A DNA stretch of 64,000 nucleotides from CAZSAL01 sp964604825 (GTDB lineage: Bacteria > Elusimicrobiota > Elusimicrobia > 2-01-FULL-59-12). Position 1 is the stretch's first letter. Every line of letters begins with the position of its first letter. Shown piece by piece: positions 34,931 through 43,042 of this stretch. Both the position numbers and the translations under genes were made by a program. The stretch is taken from NCBI GenBank assembly GCA_964604825.1, contig CAZSAL010000010.1, positions 1-64,000 of the forward strand. The letters run 5' to 3'. The notes below the pieces were generated by a model. That model did not search any database. It saw only the letters and a list, made by a program, of their open reading frames with translations, and had not been told where the DNA came from.

Positions 34931-36721
34931 TCATCTTTCGTAATTATGCGCCGCGAAATTTCTTATGCCCTGAACTATGGTAAGGGCCAGTCTTTCCTGG
35001 AAGCTCGGATCAAAAAGAAGAATTTCCTGTTCCGGAACGATTATGAACGCCTGTTCCGTTAGGATCGCGGGCATTTGCCTGATCCGGCATACGGCGAAAT
35101 CCGCATAGTAAAGACCATGATCTGAAAGAGGAATGTTTTTCACGTAAGCGGAATGGACTGAATCAGCCAGATCCTGGCTGTGCTGATGATAAAAATATAC
35201 GCTGAATCCATTATTTATAAGAGGATTTTCTCCTTCGCCGGAAGAATTGCAGTGCACGCTTACAAAAAGCCTGGCCTGACGTGCCCAGGCGATTATTCCC
35301 CGGTCATAAAGCGGGACCTGCCTGTCATCTTCCCTTGTTAAAAACGGCTGTGCCCCCATATCGCGCAGGTGCTCGAACACGCGCTTTGCTATCTGAAGGT
35401 TGGCATCCTTTTCCATTGTCCCGTGCGGCCCGATAGCTCCTTTTTCCGTGCCGCCATGCCCGGCGTCAACCGCGATGATCATCCCCTGGAGAGTCGGCCG
35501 GAGCCATGGTTTTCGAATTTCAATTACAAGAGTGGTCCCCTCGTAGCGGACATCGTAGCCCCACCAGTTCTGGAACTTGGCGTCAATCATCAACTGGCAC
35601 ACATCCGGCGCTGTCTGCCTCCAGCGGATGTGGCGGATGAGCGGATCTTTTGGATCAAAACGGATCAAATCGGTCTTAGCGACAGCGCCAAAAAGAGTCA
35701 GAGTCAACGATGCGGGGTTGGCAAATTCTTCTGTACGGTAAGCAAGCATGGACTGCAGGGGGACACGCACGATAGTCGAAGACCCGCTGTAGACGGTGGT
35801 AATATTTTCCAGATAACTTATGGGCGGCGCTGTTCCCCGCGGCAGTTCGGCAACTGCGCTTTCCCTGACCCAGCCGGTTTGATTTGAAGAAAGCCGTATG
35901 AACCTTTCCCGGCCCGTCTTCCCAAGAATTTGAACACGCATGCCTTTGTACAGGAACAGATCATATCCGCCTTCAGAACCCGTCCTGACCGGGACATTAT
36001 CTTCGGTGACCATGCCGACACGCACCTGAGATGGGTCAAGAATGGTGATATGCCCTGCCGCCTGCACGTCCACGCTTCGCGCCCCATGTTTTAAAAGAAT
36101 TTCAATCGTCGCCCGGCTTGCCTTATCCGTCGGCTGTATAACATAAGTTCCTTCGTAAATTCCCCGCGCTGCCGGCAGCGCCGTCGTTCCAGTTGAGAGT
36201 TGGGGAATGCCCGTTCCGATCTCAGTCATGGGAATGTGATGCTTTAAGCCAAGAATGGCGAAAGTGGCTTTACCGTGCGGCGAACCTTGAAATACCACGC
36301 GCAGCGTTTCCCCGGGCATAAGCTCGACATCGTCCGGCGGGTTGACGGTATCTTTCAAGATCACAACAGGACGTTCAGGCAGAGGCTTGAAACCTTCTTC
36401 CACAACGAACCTGCGCTCAAGGCGGGTGACCTGGCCATTGGGAGCCTTTGCCTCGCAGGAAAGAACCATTGGCCCTTCATGAACAGGCGCCATCGCCAGA
36501 TAACCTCCCCTGGGATGTACGGGAATCATCATCCCATTGATGGTGAGAGTGGATCCCGGCGTCACTTCGCCATAGACAAAAGTTTCCGAAAGGTTTGGCA
36601 AATGCTGGCCTTCAGCGGGATGCAAAACCGTCAGCGCTGTGCCGGTGGACGGAACAGGCTGAGCATTTGCAGTAGCTGCACAAACAAATACGAACAAACT
36701 CGCTATAAAACCAACAACCAT
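34931..36721 (-). CDS. N-acetylmuramoyl-L-alanine amidase (Amidase_3), periplasmic
   Basis: Cleaves the amide between MurNAc and the peptide stem of peptidoglycan. I start at Met 36721, giving a clean signal peptide (MVVGFIASLFVFVCAATANA); an ATG at 36901 would overlap parB. Beta-rich N-terminal half including SH3-like and LPxxG-type repeats up to about residue 380; the zinc-amidase domain follows: VDAGHGGTEKGAIGP, SVHCNSSGE, and LTEQAFIIVPEQE with catalytic Glu. 596 residues. Follows parB on the same strand but is separated by an R2-type hairpin. Confidence 0.9.
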   Translation of the reverse strand: MVVGFIASLFVFVCAATANAQPVPSTGTALTVLHPAEGQHLPNLSETFVYGEVTPGSTLTINGMMIPVHPRGGYLAMAPVHEGPMVLSCEAKAPNGQVTRLERRFVVEEGFKPLPERPVVILKDTVNPPDDVELMPGETLRVVFQGSPHGKATFAILGLKHHIPMTEIGTGIPQLSTGTTALPAARGIYEGTYVIQPTDKASRATIEILLKHGARSVDVQAAGHITILDPSQVRVGMVTEDNVPVRTGSEGGYDLFLYKGMRVQILGKTGRERFIRLSSNQTGWVRESAVAELPRGTAPPISYLENITTVYSGSSTIVRVPLQSMLAYRTEEFANPASLTLTLFGAVAKTDLIRFDPKDPLIRHIRWRQTAPDVCQLMIDAKFQNWWGYDVRYEGTTLVIEIRKPWLRPTLQGMIIAVDAGHGGTEKGAIGPHGTMEKDANLQIAKRVFEHLRDMGAQPFLTREDDRQVPLYDRGIIAWARQARLFVSVHCNSSGEGENPLINNGFSVYFYHQHSQDLADSVHSAYVKNIPLSDHGLYYADFAVCRIRQMPAILTEQAFIIVPEQEILLFDPSFQERLALTIVQGIRNFAAHNYER

Positions 36722-36725
36722 ATTC

Positions 36726-36750
36726 CCTCGACCCCAATGGGGGCAAGGGA
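36726..36750. repeat. C-rich hairpin repeat (family R2) between parB and the amidase gene
   Basis: CCCTCGACCCC-AATG-GGGGCAAGGG: an imperfect stem in the gap before the amidase start, same style as at 34773 and 43718. Confidence 0.65.
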
Positions 36751-36786
36751 GTTTTGGAGCTATCTTAGCGGCAATTGTTTTAAGCT

Positions 36787-37698
36787 TCACTTCAATTTTC
36801 CTTCTCCAGCTTTTGCCAGGGATGTCCCGAGCAAGGCAAGAAATCCACCTAATTGTTTGGCCAAAACCGCGGAATCCGCGCCATCCGGTTGCAAAGGACA
36901 AAACTCCAGTTTCCAGTTCAATATTGCATCATAGTCCATATTCCATTGCCACTTGTCCGACTCGTCCCCCATAACCAACCGGGCCTTGTCCCAGAATGTC
37001 TTCAAAGGATCTGTACTGCTTTTTTCAGCGGCCCCTTGTTTCCCCGATGCGCCGCTGCCACCATTTCCTTTGGCCAGTTTCCTGTCAATTGCAGTTCTTG
37101 TCTGTTTGACAGACCACCCACCTTTTATGATTTTATTGGCCATACCTTTTTGTGAATTCGCATTGTTAATTCGCATCAATTCGATTGAATGCTCACGCGT
37201 CAATGTGCGTTGACGCACATTATCCTTAATTGCCTCAGGCAAAGACAAAAGGGAGATTGATTTGGTCACATAGGTGCGGTCCTGACCCGCAATCTCCGCT
37301 ATTCTATCATGCGTCCAATAAGCGCCATCAAGCTTGTTCAGGTTATTAAAACCTTCAGCTTCCTCTATAGGGTCAAGTTCTTCCCGCATCATGTTTTCAA
37401 GGAGCCCTTTGGCTGCAGCTTCCGCTTCGCTGACAGTTTTTATGACTTGCGCATCAAGAGCCTGCAAGCCGGCCAGAGCCGCAGCGCGCCATCGTCGTTC
37501 CCCAAAAATAATCTCAAAATAATCGCCTTTATCCCGCACAAGGATCGGCTCCAGTTGGCCTTCGTCCTGCATGGATTTGGCAAGAGCCTTCAGTCTGGGT
37601 TCTTCGAAATGCTTGCGAGCCTGATACGGCGACGGCTTAATTTTATCCAGCGGTATCTTAACAATGGCTCTGGCATCAGTTGACGTAGTATCAGCCAT
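36787..37698 (-). CDS. ParB/Spo0J-like partition or ParB-domain protein, last gene of the type I locus
   Basis: 303 residues. ParB-N domain with IPLDKIKPSPYQAR and the CTP/nuclease box GERRWRAAA (66-74), a KorB-like HTH (THDRIAEIAGQDRTYVTKSISLL), and a C-terminal variable region rich in Gly/Ser/Lys. A strong AAGGAGG precedes the start. It follows hsdR with a 21-base gap on the same strand, and no parA is near, so it probably belongs to the restriction locus or a mobile-element remnant rather than chromosome segregation. Confidence 0.85.
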   Translation of the reverse strand: MADTTSTDARAIVKIPLDKIKPSPYQARKHFEEPRLKALAKSMQDEGQLEPILVRDKGDYFEIIFGERRWRAAALAGLQALDAQVIKTVSEAEAAAKGLLENMMREELDPIEEAEGFNNLNKLDGAYWTHDRIAEIAGQDRTYVTKSISLLSLPEAIKDNVRQRTLTREHSIELMRINNANSQKGMANKIIKGGWSVKQTRTAIDRKLAKGNGGSGASGKQGAAEKSSTDPLKTFWDKARLVMGDESDKWQWNMDYDAILNWKLEFCPLQPDGADSAVLAKQLGGFLALLGTSLAKAGEGKLK

Positions 37699-37719
37699 GA
37701 CTATCCTCCTTGTATACTT

Positions 37720-40700
37720 TTATTCACCGTCTGCCGCCATGGGCAAATCTTCAACAGGTCCCGTGGAAATAATGTCTGTATCGACACCTGCACTCACCAA
37801 ATCTTCCTCCGGCCAGTTGCGGCAGAGGAGTTCCGTCTGCTTGAGCACGGTTTCGGTGGCTCTTTCCTGTTTGTCCGGCGGATACCCGTGCTCGCGGAGG
37901 AGGCGTTTGATGGTGACTCGCATTCTTGCGCGCACGGATTCTTTGAGTGACCAATCAACAGCAAGATTCTGACGAACAGACTTAACGAGGTCCCTGGCGA
38001 TAGCGCCAAGAACCTTGTCCCCCAAAATTTTGACGGCGCTGTCGCTGGTTTCCAGAGCGTCGTAAAAAGCCAGTTCATCTTCGGTTAAACCAAGCTTTTC
38101 ACCCCTCTTGTGCGCCTCGCGCATCTCCCTGGCAAGCTTGATAAGTTCCTCAATGACCTGAGCCGCTTCAATGGCCCGGTTGTGGTAGCGCTGAATGGTT
38201 TCCTCAAGCATTTTGGCGAAAGACCGCGACTTCACCAGGAACTTTCGTTCCCGAATTTTAATTTCATCTTCCAGAAGTTTCCGCAGCGCTTCCGCCGCCA
38301 GATTCTTCTGAGGCATGCGCCGCACTTCATCCAGAAACTTGTCCGAGAGAATCGATATATCCGGTTTTCCCTGACCGCTCGCCGCAAAAATATCGACCAC
38401 TTTGTCTGAGTAAACCGCACCGGAAACAATCTGCCGGATGGCATTATCCAGGTCCGCCGGATCCGCGCCGCCGGCCTCGGTGTTCTTGATCAAAGAGGCC
38501 TTGATCGCCTGGAAATAGCTCACCTCATTACGAACAGCCAGGGCTTTATCATGAGGAACTGACAACGCAAATGCCTGGGACATCTCCGCGACTGCCTGAA
38601 GGAAGCGCTTCTTCCCATCCTCAACCTGCTGAAGAATATAATCCATGCCGCCGCTCACGGCCGCTACGCGTTCCCCTGCCGTTCCTTTAAAGAACTTCCC
38701 ATAGTCATATTTCCACCCGCCCGAGCCCTTAGCAGCGGGCGGGTGCGGCCGGAGAGGTTTCCCAGCCACAGGTTGGGACCCTGTCGGACCGGCGAAAATA
38801 CCGCGCAGCACTTCAAGTTTCTCCAGGAGTTTCGCAACAGCTATTTCCTGATCAATACCCGCAGCCTTCCGGTCCCGCTCCGAGTACTCGGCCAGGGCGG
38901 CTTTCAGCTCGTGGGCAATGCCCAGATAATCCACGACCAGCCCGCCCGGTTTATCCTTAAAAACCCGGTTCACCCGTGCAATGGCCTGCATCAAACCATG
39001 CCCGCGCATGGGCTTGTCGATATACATCGTATGGAGAGACGGCACATCAAACCCGGTCAGCCACATATCCCGCACAATCACCAGCCTGATGGGACACTCC
39101 GGCTTTTTGAATTCGTCCCCCAGCCGCTTGCGTCGCTCTTTATCGCGGATATGTGCCTGCCACTCCGGACCGTCCGCCGCTGATCCAGTCATCACTACCT
39201 TCAGAAATCCCTTTTTATCGTCCGGATCATGCCATAGAGGGCGAAGCTTGACGATTTCGTTATAAAGGTCAACGCAGATACGGCGGCTCATGCAGACGAT
39301 CAGCCCTTTGCCTTCCATGGCTTCCCGCCGTTTCTCAAAATGCTCCACGATATCCTTTGCGATAAGCCTGATTCGCCTCTCCGCTCCAACCAATGCTTCC
39401 ATGCGCGCCCACTTGGTCTTAAGCTTTCGCTGGACGTTTTCCTCTTCGCCCTCCGTGACTTCTTCAAACTGAGGATCGATCTTCGGCATTTCTTCGGGTT
39501 TGAGGCCGAGCTTGGCCAGGCGGGCTTCGTAATAAATGGGAACTGTGGCCTTATCTTCGATTGATTGATGGATATCGTAAATATCGATGTAATCACCGAA
39601 AACCGCCCGCGTGTTGCGGTCGCCTGCCTCAATCGGCGTAGCGGTGAACCCGATGAACGAGGCTTGCGGCAGGCAGTCCCGCATATGCTTAGCCAGGCCT
39701 TTAATGAAATCGTATTGGGACCGGTGCGCCTCATCCGCGATCACAACAATATTGCGCCGATCAGAAAGCAAAGGATTCGTGTCCCGTTCGCTATTCCTTT
39801 TCGACGGGACCTGCAGCGATGAACTCATCCGCTGCAGATCACCTTTCTGGTCTGGCAGGAACTTCTGAATCGTCGTAAATATGACACCGCCTGAGGCGCG
39901 CTTGAGAAGCTCCCGGAGATGTACCCTGCTGGTCGATTGGATGGGCGCCTGAGCAAGAAGATCCGAACAAGGCACAAAGGTCCTGTCAAAAAGCTGGTCA
40001 TCCAGATCGTTGCGATCAGTGAGAAGGACCAGGGTAGGATTTTTCATCTCCGGATGCTGGATTATTTTCCCTGCATAAAAAACCATGGTCAGGCTTTTAC
40101 CCGAGCCCTGAGTGTGCCAGACAACTCCCGCCCGCCTGTCTCCCTTGACGGCCTTGACCGTAGCTTCAATTGCCTTTTGCACCGCATGGAACTGATGATA
40201 GCTGGTCATCTTTTTGATGGTGGTTTTCTCGCCATGCTCGAAGACCGTGAAATAACGGATCAAATCCAGGAAGCGTTTCTTTTCGAACATACCCTTGATG
40301 AGCACTTCAAGCTGCGGCCGGCTTGAAGGGGCCAACTCGCGCCCGTCCACAGTCCGCCAGGGCATGAAGCGTTCCCAATCCGATGAAACAGTTCCCGCTC
40401 TTGCGGCGAGACCGTCGGAGATAATCAGCGGCCCGGCGAACTGAAACAAAGAAGGAATTTCCTCCTTGTATGTCTCGAATTGTTTGAAGGCTTCCCGGAC
40501 GGACGTTTGCTCCTTGGCAGGATTCTTCAATTCAAAGACAGCGAGCGGCAGGCCGTTCACAAAAATCACAACATCCGGCCTCCGGTTATGCTGATTTTCA
40601 ATAACCGTGAACTGATTCACAACCAGCCAGTCATTAGCTTCAGCATCGTCAAAATCGATCAGCCGCGCATGATCAGATACCGTTCGCCCGTCGCCCTGAT

Positions 40701-41061
40701 AATCTACCGGAACGCTTTCGATCAGATATTTATGAAACTGTTCGTTATTCTGCAGCAGGCTGGGATGTTCACTTCGCAGGACTTTACGGAAGGCATCGTC
40801 TAAAGCATCAGCAGGAATTTTCGGATTCAGCTTCGCCAGCGCCGATTTCAACCGCCCCGGCAGGACAACTTCTTCGTAGCTAGACCGCTCTGCGGGCCCA
40901 TCAATCGCAACGGTGAAACCTCTTTGCGATGGTGCCGCTTCCGCTGCCGCAACAGGGAGCGGCGCAGGGGCAATGTCCGGGCCATGAGCGATAGAGTAGC
41001 CTAGGCTTTCCAGCCATTCAAGCGCGGCGTCTTCAGCGGTGGATTCGGTGATCGGGTTCAC
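37720..41061 (-). CDS. hsdR: Type I restriction endonuclease subunit R
   Basis: 1113 residues. N-terminal nuclease core with RPDVVIFVNGLPLAVFELK (D...ExK), SF2 helicase motifs WHTQGSGKSLTM (Walker A), VVIADEAHRSQ (DEAH), FIGFTATP, and motif VI QAIARVNRVF. ATP-driven translocating and cleaving subunit of the R2M2S complex. Two in-frame repeat-like insertions are visible: QVPSKRNSERDT, encoded by the 30-bp hairpin element (39781-39810), and a GC-rich palindrome (38716-38743) between the helicase and C-terminal regions. Length normal; it may still be active. Confidence 0.93.
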   Translation of the reverse strand: MNPITESTAEDAALEWLESLGYSIAHGPDIAPAPLPVAAAEAAPSQRGFTVAIDGPAERSSYEEVVLPGRLKSALAKLNPKIPADALDDAFRKVLRSEHPSLLQNNEQFHKYLIESVPVDYQGDGRTVSDHARLIDFDDAEANDWLVVNQFTVIENQHNRRPDVVIFVNGLPLAVFELKNPAKEQTSVREAFKQFETYKEEIPSLFQFAGPLIISDGLAARAGTVSSDWERFMPWRTVDGRELAPSSRPQLEVLIKGMFEKKRFLDLIRYFTVFEHGEKTTIKKMTSYHQFHAVQKAIEATVKAVKGDRRAGVVWHTQGSGKSLTMVFYAGKIIQHPEMKNPTLVLLTDRNDLDDQLFDRTFVPCSDLLAQAPIQSTSRVHLRELLKRASGGVIFTTIQKFLPDQKGDLQRMSSSLQVPSKRNSERDTNPLLSDRRNIVVIADEAHRSQYDFIKGLAKHMRDCLPQASFIGFTATPIEAGDRNTRAVFGDYIDIYDIHQSIEDKATVPIYYEARLAKLGLKPEEMPKIDPQFEEVTEGEEENVQRKLKTKWARMEALVGAERRIRLIAKDIVEHFEKRREAMEGKGLIVCMSRRICVDLYNEIVKLRPLWHDPDDKKGFLKVVMTGSAADGPEWQAHIRDKERRKRLGDEFKKPECPIRLVIVRDMWLTGFDVPSLHTMYIDKPMRGHGLMQAIARVNRVFKDKPGGLVVDYLGIAHELKAALAEYSERDRKAAGIDQEIAVAKLLEKLEVLRGIFAGPTGSQPVAGKPLRPHPPAAKGSGGWKYDYGKFFKGTAGERVAAVSGGMDYILQQVEDGKKRFLQAVAEMSQAFALSVPHDKALAVRNEVSYFQAIKASLIKNTEAGGADPADLDNAIRQIVSGAVYSDKVVDIFAASGQGKPDISILSDKFLDEVRRMPQKNLAAEALRKLLEDEIKIRERKFLVKSRSFAKMLEETIQRYHNRAIEAAQVIEELIKLAREMREAHKRGEKLGLTEDELAFYDALETSDSAVKILGDKVLGAIARDLVKSVRQNLAVDWSLKESVRARMRVTIKRLLREHGYPPDKQERATETVLKQTELLCRNWPEEDLVSAGVDTDIISTGPVEDLPMAADGE
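38716..38743. repeat. In-frame GC-rich palindrome within hsdR
   Basis: CCCGCCCG (38716-38723) and CGGGCGGG (38736-38743) form an 8-bp stem inside a low-complexity coding stretch that gives PHPPAAKGSGG, an addition not expected in HsdR. Confidence 0.6.
39781..39810. repeat. 30-bp hairpin element in frame within hsdR
   Basis: GTCCCGT and ACGGGAC at the ends form a stem; matches 15122-15151 (inverted orientation) at 28 of 30 positions. Encodes residues of the QVPSKRNSERD stretch between the DEAH-flanking motifs. Confidence 0.75.
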
Positions 41062-41063
41062 AA

Positions 41064-42110
41064 CTATTTCTTTTTCCTCTTCCCGTGGGGTGGCGTAAGT
41101 TTTTTGATTTTTTCCACCACTTTATCGAAGTCGGACACCGGCTGGTTAGCTTCGATCCGCCGCCGGGTCTCCTCGTATTTCCCAAACTCGTCCTCAGCAT
41201 GAGCGGCCGCGAGCTCATGCGATACCCTGCCAGCATGCGACAGAATATTGCGTTCGTTGAACTGGAGAAAACCATCCAGTTTTTTCACCCAGTCCGCCAT
41301 CTTCATCGGCGTGCGCCTGCGCGCCTGATCCTCGGCGTAATCGAGATACATGGCGACCACGCGGTTCAACTCGCGCAGTTCTTCCTCATTCAGGTAGTTC
41401 TTGGCTACGGTAACGTCGGACCGGCGGATATGGCCTCTGGGTGCGTTCTTCCACGTAGTCAGTCCCATATTCGGCTTGCCGGCGTCCGCCCGGCCATAAA
41501 TAATCTCTGCCGCCGTGTGCCCGTGAATCGCCCAATGCAGTTTGTTTTGCACTGTGGAGTAGAACGTCTGCGTGATCTCCGCCTGGGCATCATAATCGAT
41601 GCTGCACTGCGCATAGATGTCGGTGATCTTCTGGTAGAACCGCCGCTCCGAAGCCCGGATATCACGGATGCGTTCCAGCAACTCATCAAAATAATCTGCG
41701 CCCAGGTTGGCTCCGGACTTGAGGCGTTCGTCATCCATCGTAAACCCTTTGACAATGTACTCCCGCAGACGCTGTGTCGCCCAGATGCGGAATTGCGTGC
41801 CTCGTTGGGACTTCACGCGGTATCCCACAGAGATAATGACGTCCAGGTTGTAGAACTGTGTCCGATAATTTTTCCCATCAGGGGCAGTCGTCAAGGAATC
41901 CTTGACAACTGAATCTTCAGACAATTCTTTCTCGGAAAAGATATTTTTGATATGCAGACTGACATTTTGCTTCGTTGTTTGAAGCAACTCCGCGATCTGA
42001 TTTTGAGTGAGCCAGACCGTTTCGTTTTCCAAACGTACATCCAGCCGGGTCTGCTTATCTTCCGTCTGGTAGATTAGAATTTGAGATTGTTCAGAAGGTT
42101 CTTTCTTCAT
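41064..42110 (-). CDS. rhuM: RhuM family protein
   Basis: 348 residues. N-terminal HTH-like segment (ENETVWLTQNQIAELLQTTKQNVSLHI), then the RhuM core (QFYNLDVIISVGYRVKSQRGTQFRIWATQRLREYIVKGF) and C-terminal region with YDAQAEITQTFYSTVQNKLHWAI. RhuM genes are frequently found inside type I restriction loci and pathogenicity islands, but the molecular function is unresolved. It lies between an hsdR N-terminal fragment and hsdR with gaps of 0 and 2 bases, so it is fully operonic. Confidence 0.92.
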   Translation of the reverse strand: MKKEPSEQSQILIYQTEDKQTRLDVRLENETVWLTQNQIAELLQTTKQNVSLHIKNIFSEKELSEDSVVKDSLTTAPDGKNYRTQFYNLDVIISVGYRVKSQRGTQFRIWATQRLREYIVKGFTMDDERLKSGANLGADYFDELLERIRDIRASERRFYQKITDIYAQCSIDYDAQAEITQTFYSTVQNKLHWAIHGHTAAEIIYGRADAGKPNMGLTTWKNAPRGHIRRSDVTVAKNYLNEEELRELNRVVAMYLDYAEDQARRRTPMKMADWVKKLDGFLQFNERNILSHAGRVSHELAAAHAEDEFGKYEETRRRIEANQPVSDFDKVVEKIKKLTPPHGKRKKK

Positions 42111-42269
42111 TTAAATACTTCCCTCCATCAAATCTTGGCTACACGTCCACTCAGGTAAAGATTCCTCATGCGCGATCTCTGGCCCGTGAGCGATGCGGTA
42201 GCCAAGACTTCCCATCCATTCAAGAGCGGCGGCGGCGGTGGATTCGGAGAACTTTGTAATTCTACTCAT
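42111..42269 (-). pseudogene. N-terminal fragment of a second hsdR
   Basis: 52 residues whose middle, STAAAALEWMGSLGYRIAHGP, matches the start of HsdR (STAEDAALEWLESLGYSIAHGP), with obvious DNA similarity (about 70 bp of 40980-41047 against 42180-42252). The ATG overlaps the stop of the upstream unknown gene as ATGA, so it is still translated from the operon. It most likely marks the original hsdR 5' end before rhuM was inserted. Confidence 0.7.
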
Positions 42270-43042
42270 CTCTTGGGAGAAAGTTTGGGGTTTCTCCAGA
42301 CCCAAGGTAGCGGTTTAGGTGTGTATCCGGTTAATCCCAACTTGATTTGATTTTCGATAGCTGGACGGAGTAAGTCCAAGTTTTGACGTAGTGCATCAAT
42401 ATCATCCTGGAGCAATTCAAAGTCAAACGATTTCTCGCTTAAATTTACTTTAAAGGGTGACCGGATCTGAAAATGGATGGAATATTTTCCGGCTTTCCAC
42501 CAAAAGTGTTTCTTGTATTCCTCTACAAGCTTATGTACTTGCTCGCTCGCCATTAATTTATCGTGATAGTTGGGTTCCGCCTTCATCAGATATGACTGAT
42601 GGGCAGTCGCCTCATTCATGGGAGAAGCTACCTCCTGATGAAATTCAGTATCTTGAAATCGAACAAATTTCTGGGTCAGCATTAGTGTGCTGAGTTTGAG
42701 GGCAATTGCATCATCACTCCGCTCGACCACCTGTTTTTTACCCATTTCATCGCTGATCTCGCTGAATTTCTCAGACATGCCCATCCAAGTTAAAACGTGT
42801 GTGTCATGGTCGGAATGACGGACGGTGACATAAATCTCGTTCAAAATCACATCTTTGCGTTCGACAGCAAGGCCCAGCCGTATATTAAGAATTGGGCCGA
42901 ACGTCGTATATCCTAATTCGATCTGCTTGTTCGGAATTATCGTCACGATCGGCTTCGCGTATGCTTTATAACCCCATCGGAATATTTGGGGAATCCAGGC
43001 AGCAGCTCCAATATATGCAGCAACATCGGCTGGGTTAGTCAT
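42266..43042 (-). CDS. Unknown protein encoded within the type I restriction operon
   Basis: 258 residues. One N-terminal hydrophobic stretch (AAYIGAAAWIPQIFRWG) may anchor it to the membrane; the rest is alpha/beta and polar, with long helices near the C-terminus (DDIDALRQNLDLLRP). I recognise no domain. It is coupled on both sides by ATGA overlaps, to hsdS upstream and to the hsdR fragment downstream, so it is an integral operon member and a candidate accessory defence factor. Confidence 0.6.
   Translation of the reverse strand: MTNPADVAAYIGAAAWIPQIFRWGYKAYAKPIVTIIPNKQIELGYTTFGPILNIRLGLAVERKDVILNEIYVTVRHSDHDTHVLTWMGMSEKFSEISDEMGKKQVVERSDDAIALKLSTLMLTQKFVRFQDTEFHQEVASPMNEATAHQSYLMKAEPNYHDKLMASEQVHKLVEEYKKHFWWKAGKYSIHFQIRSPFKVNLSEKSFDFELLQDDIDALRQNLDLLRPAIENQIKLGLTGYTPKPLPWVWRNPKLSPKR

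Noticed and set aside
41085..41912. 275-residue plus-strand frame opposite rhuM
   Set aside because: Antisense shadow of a recognised gene, no ribosome site or homology.
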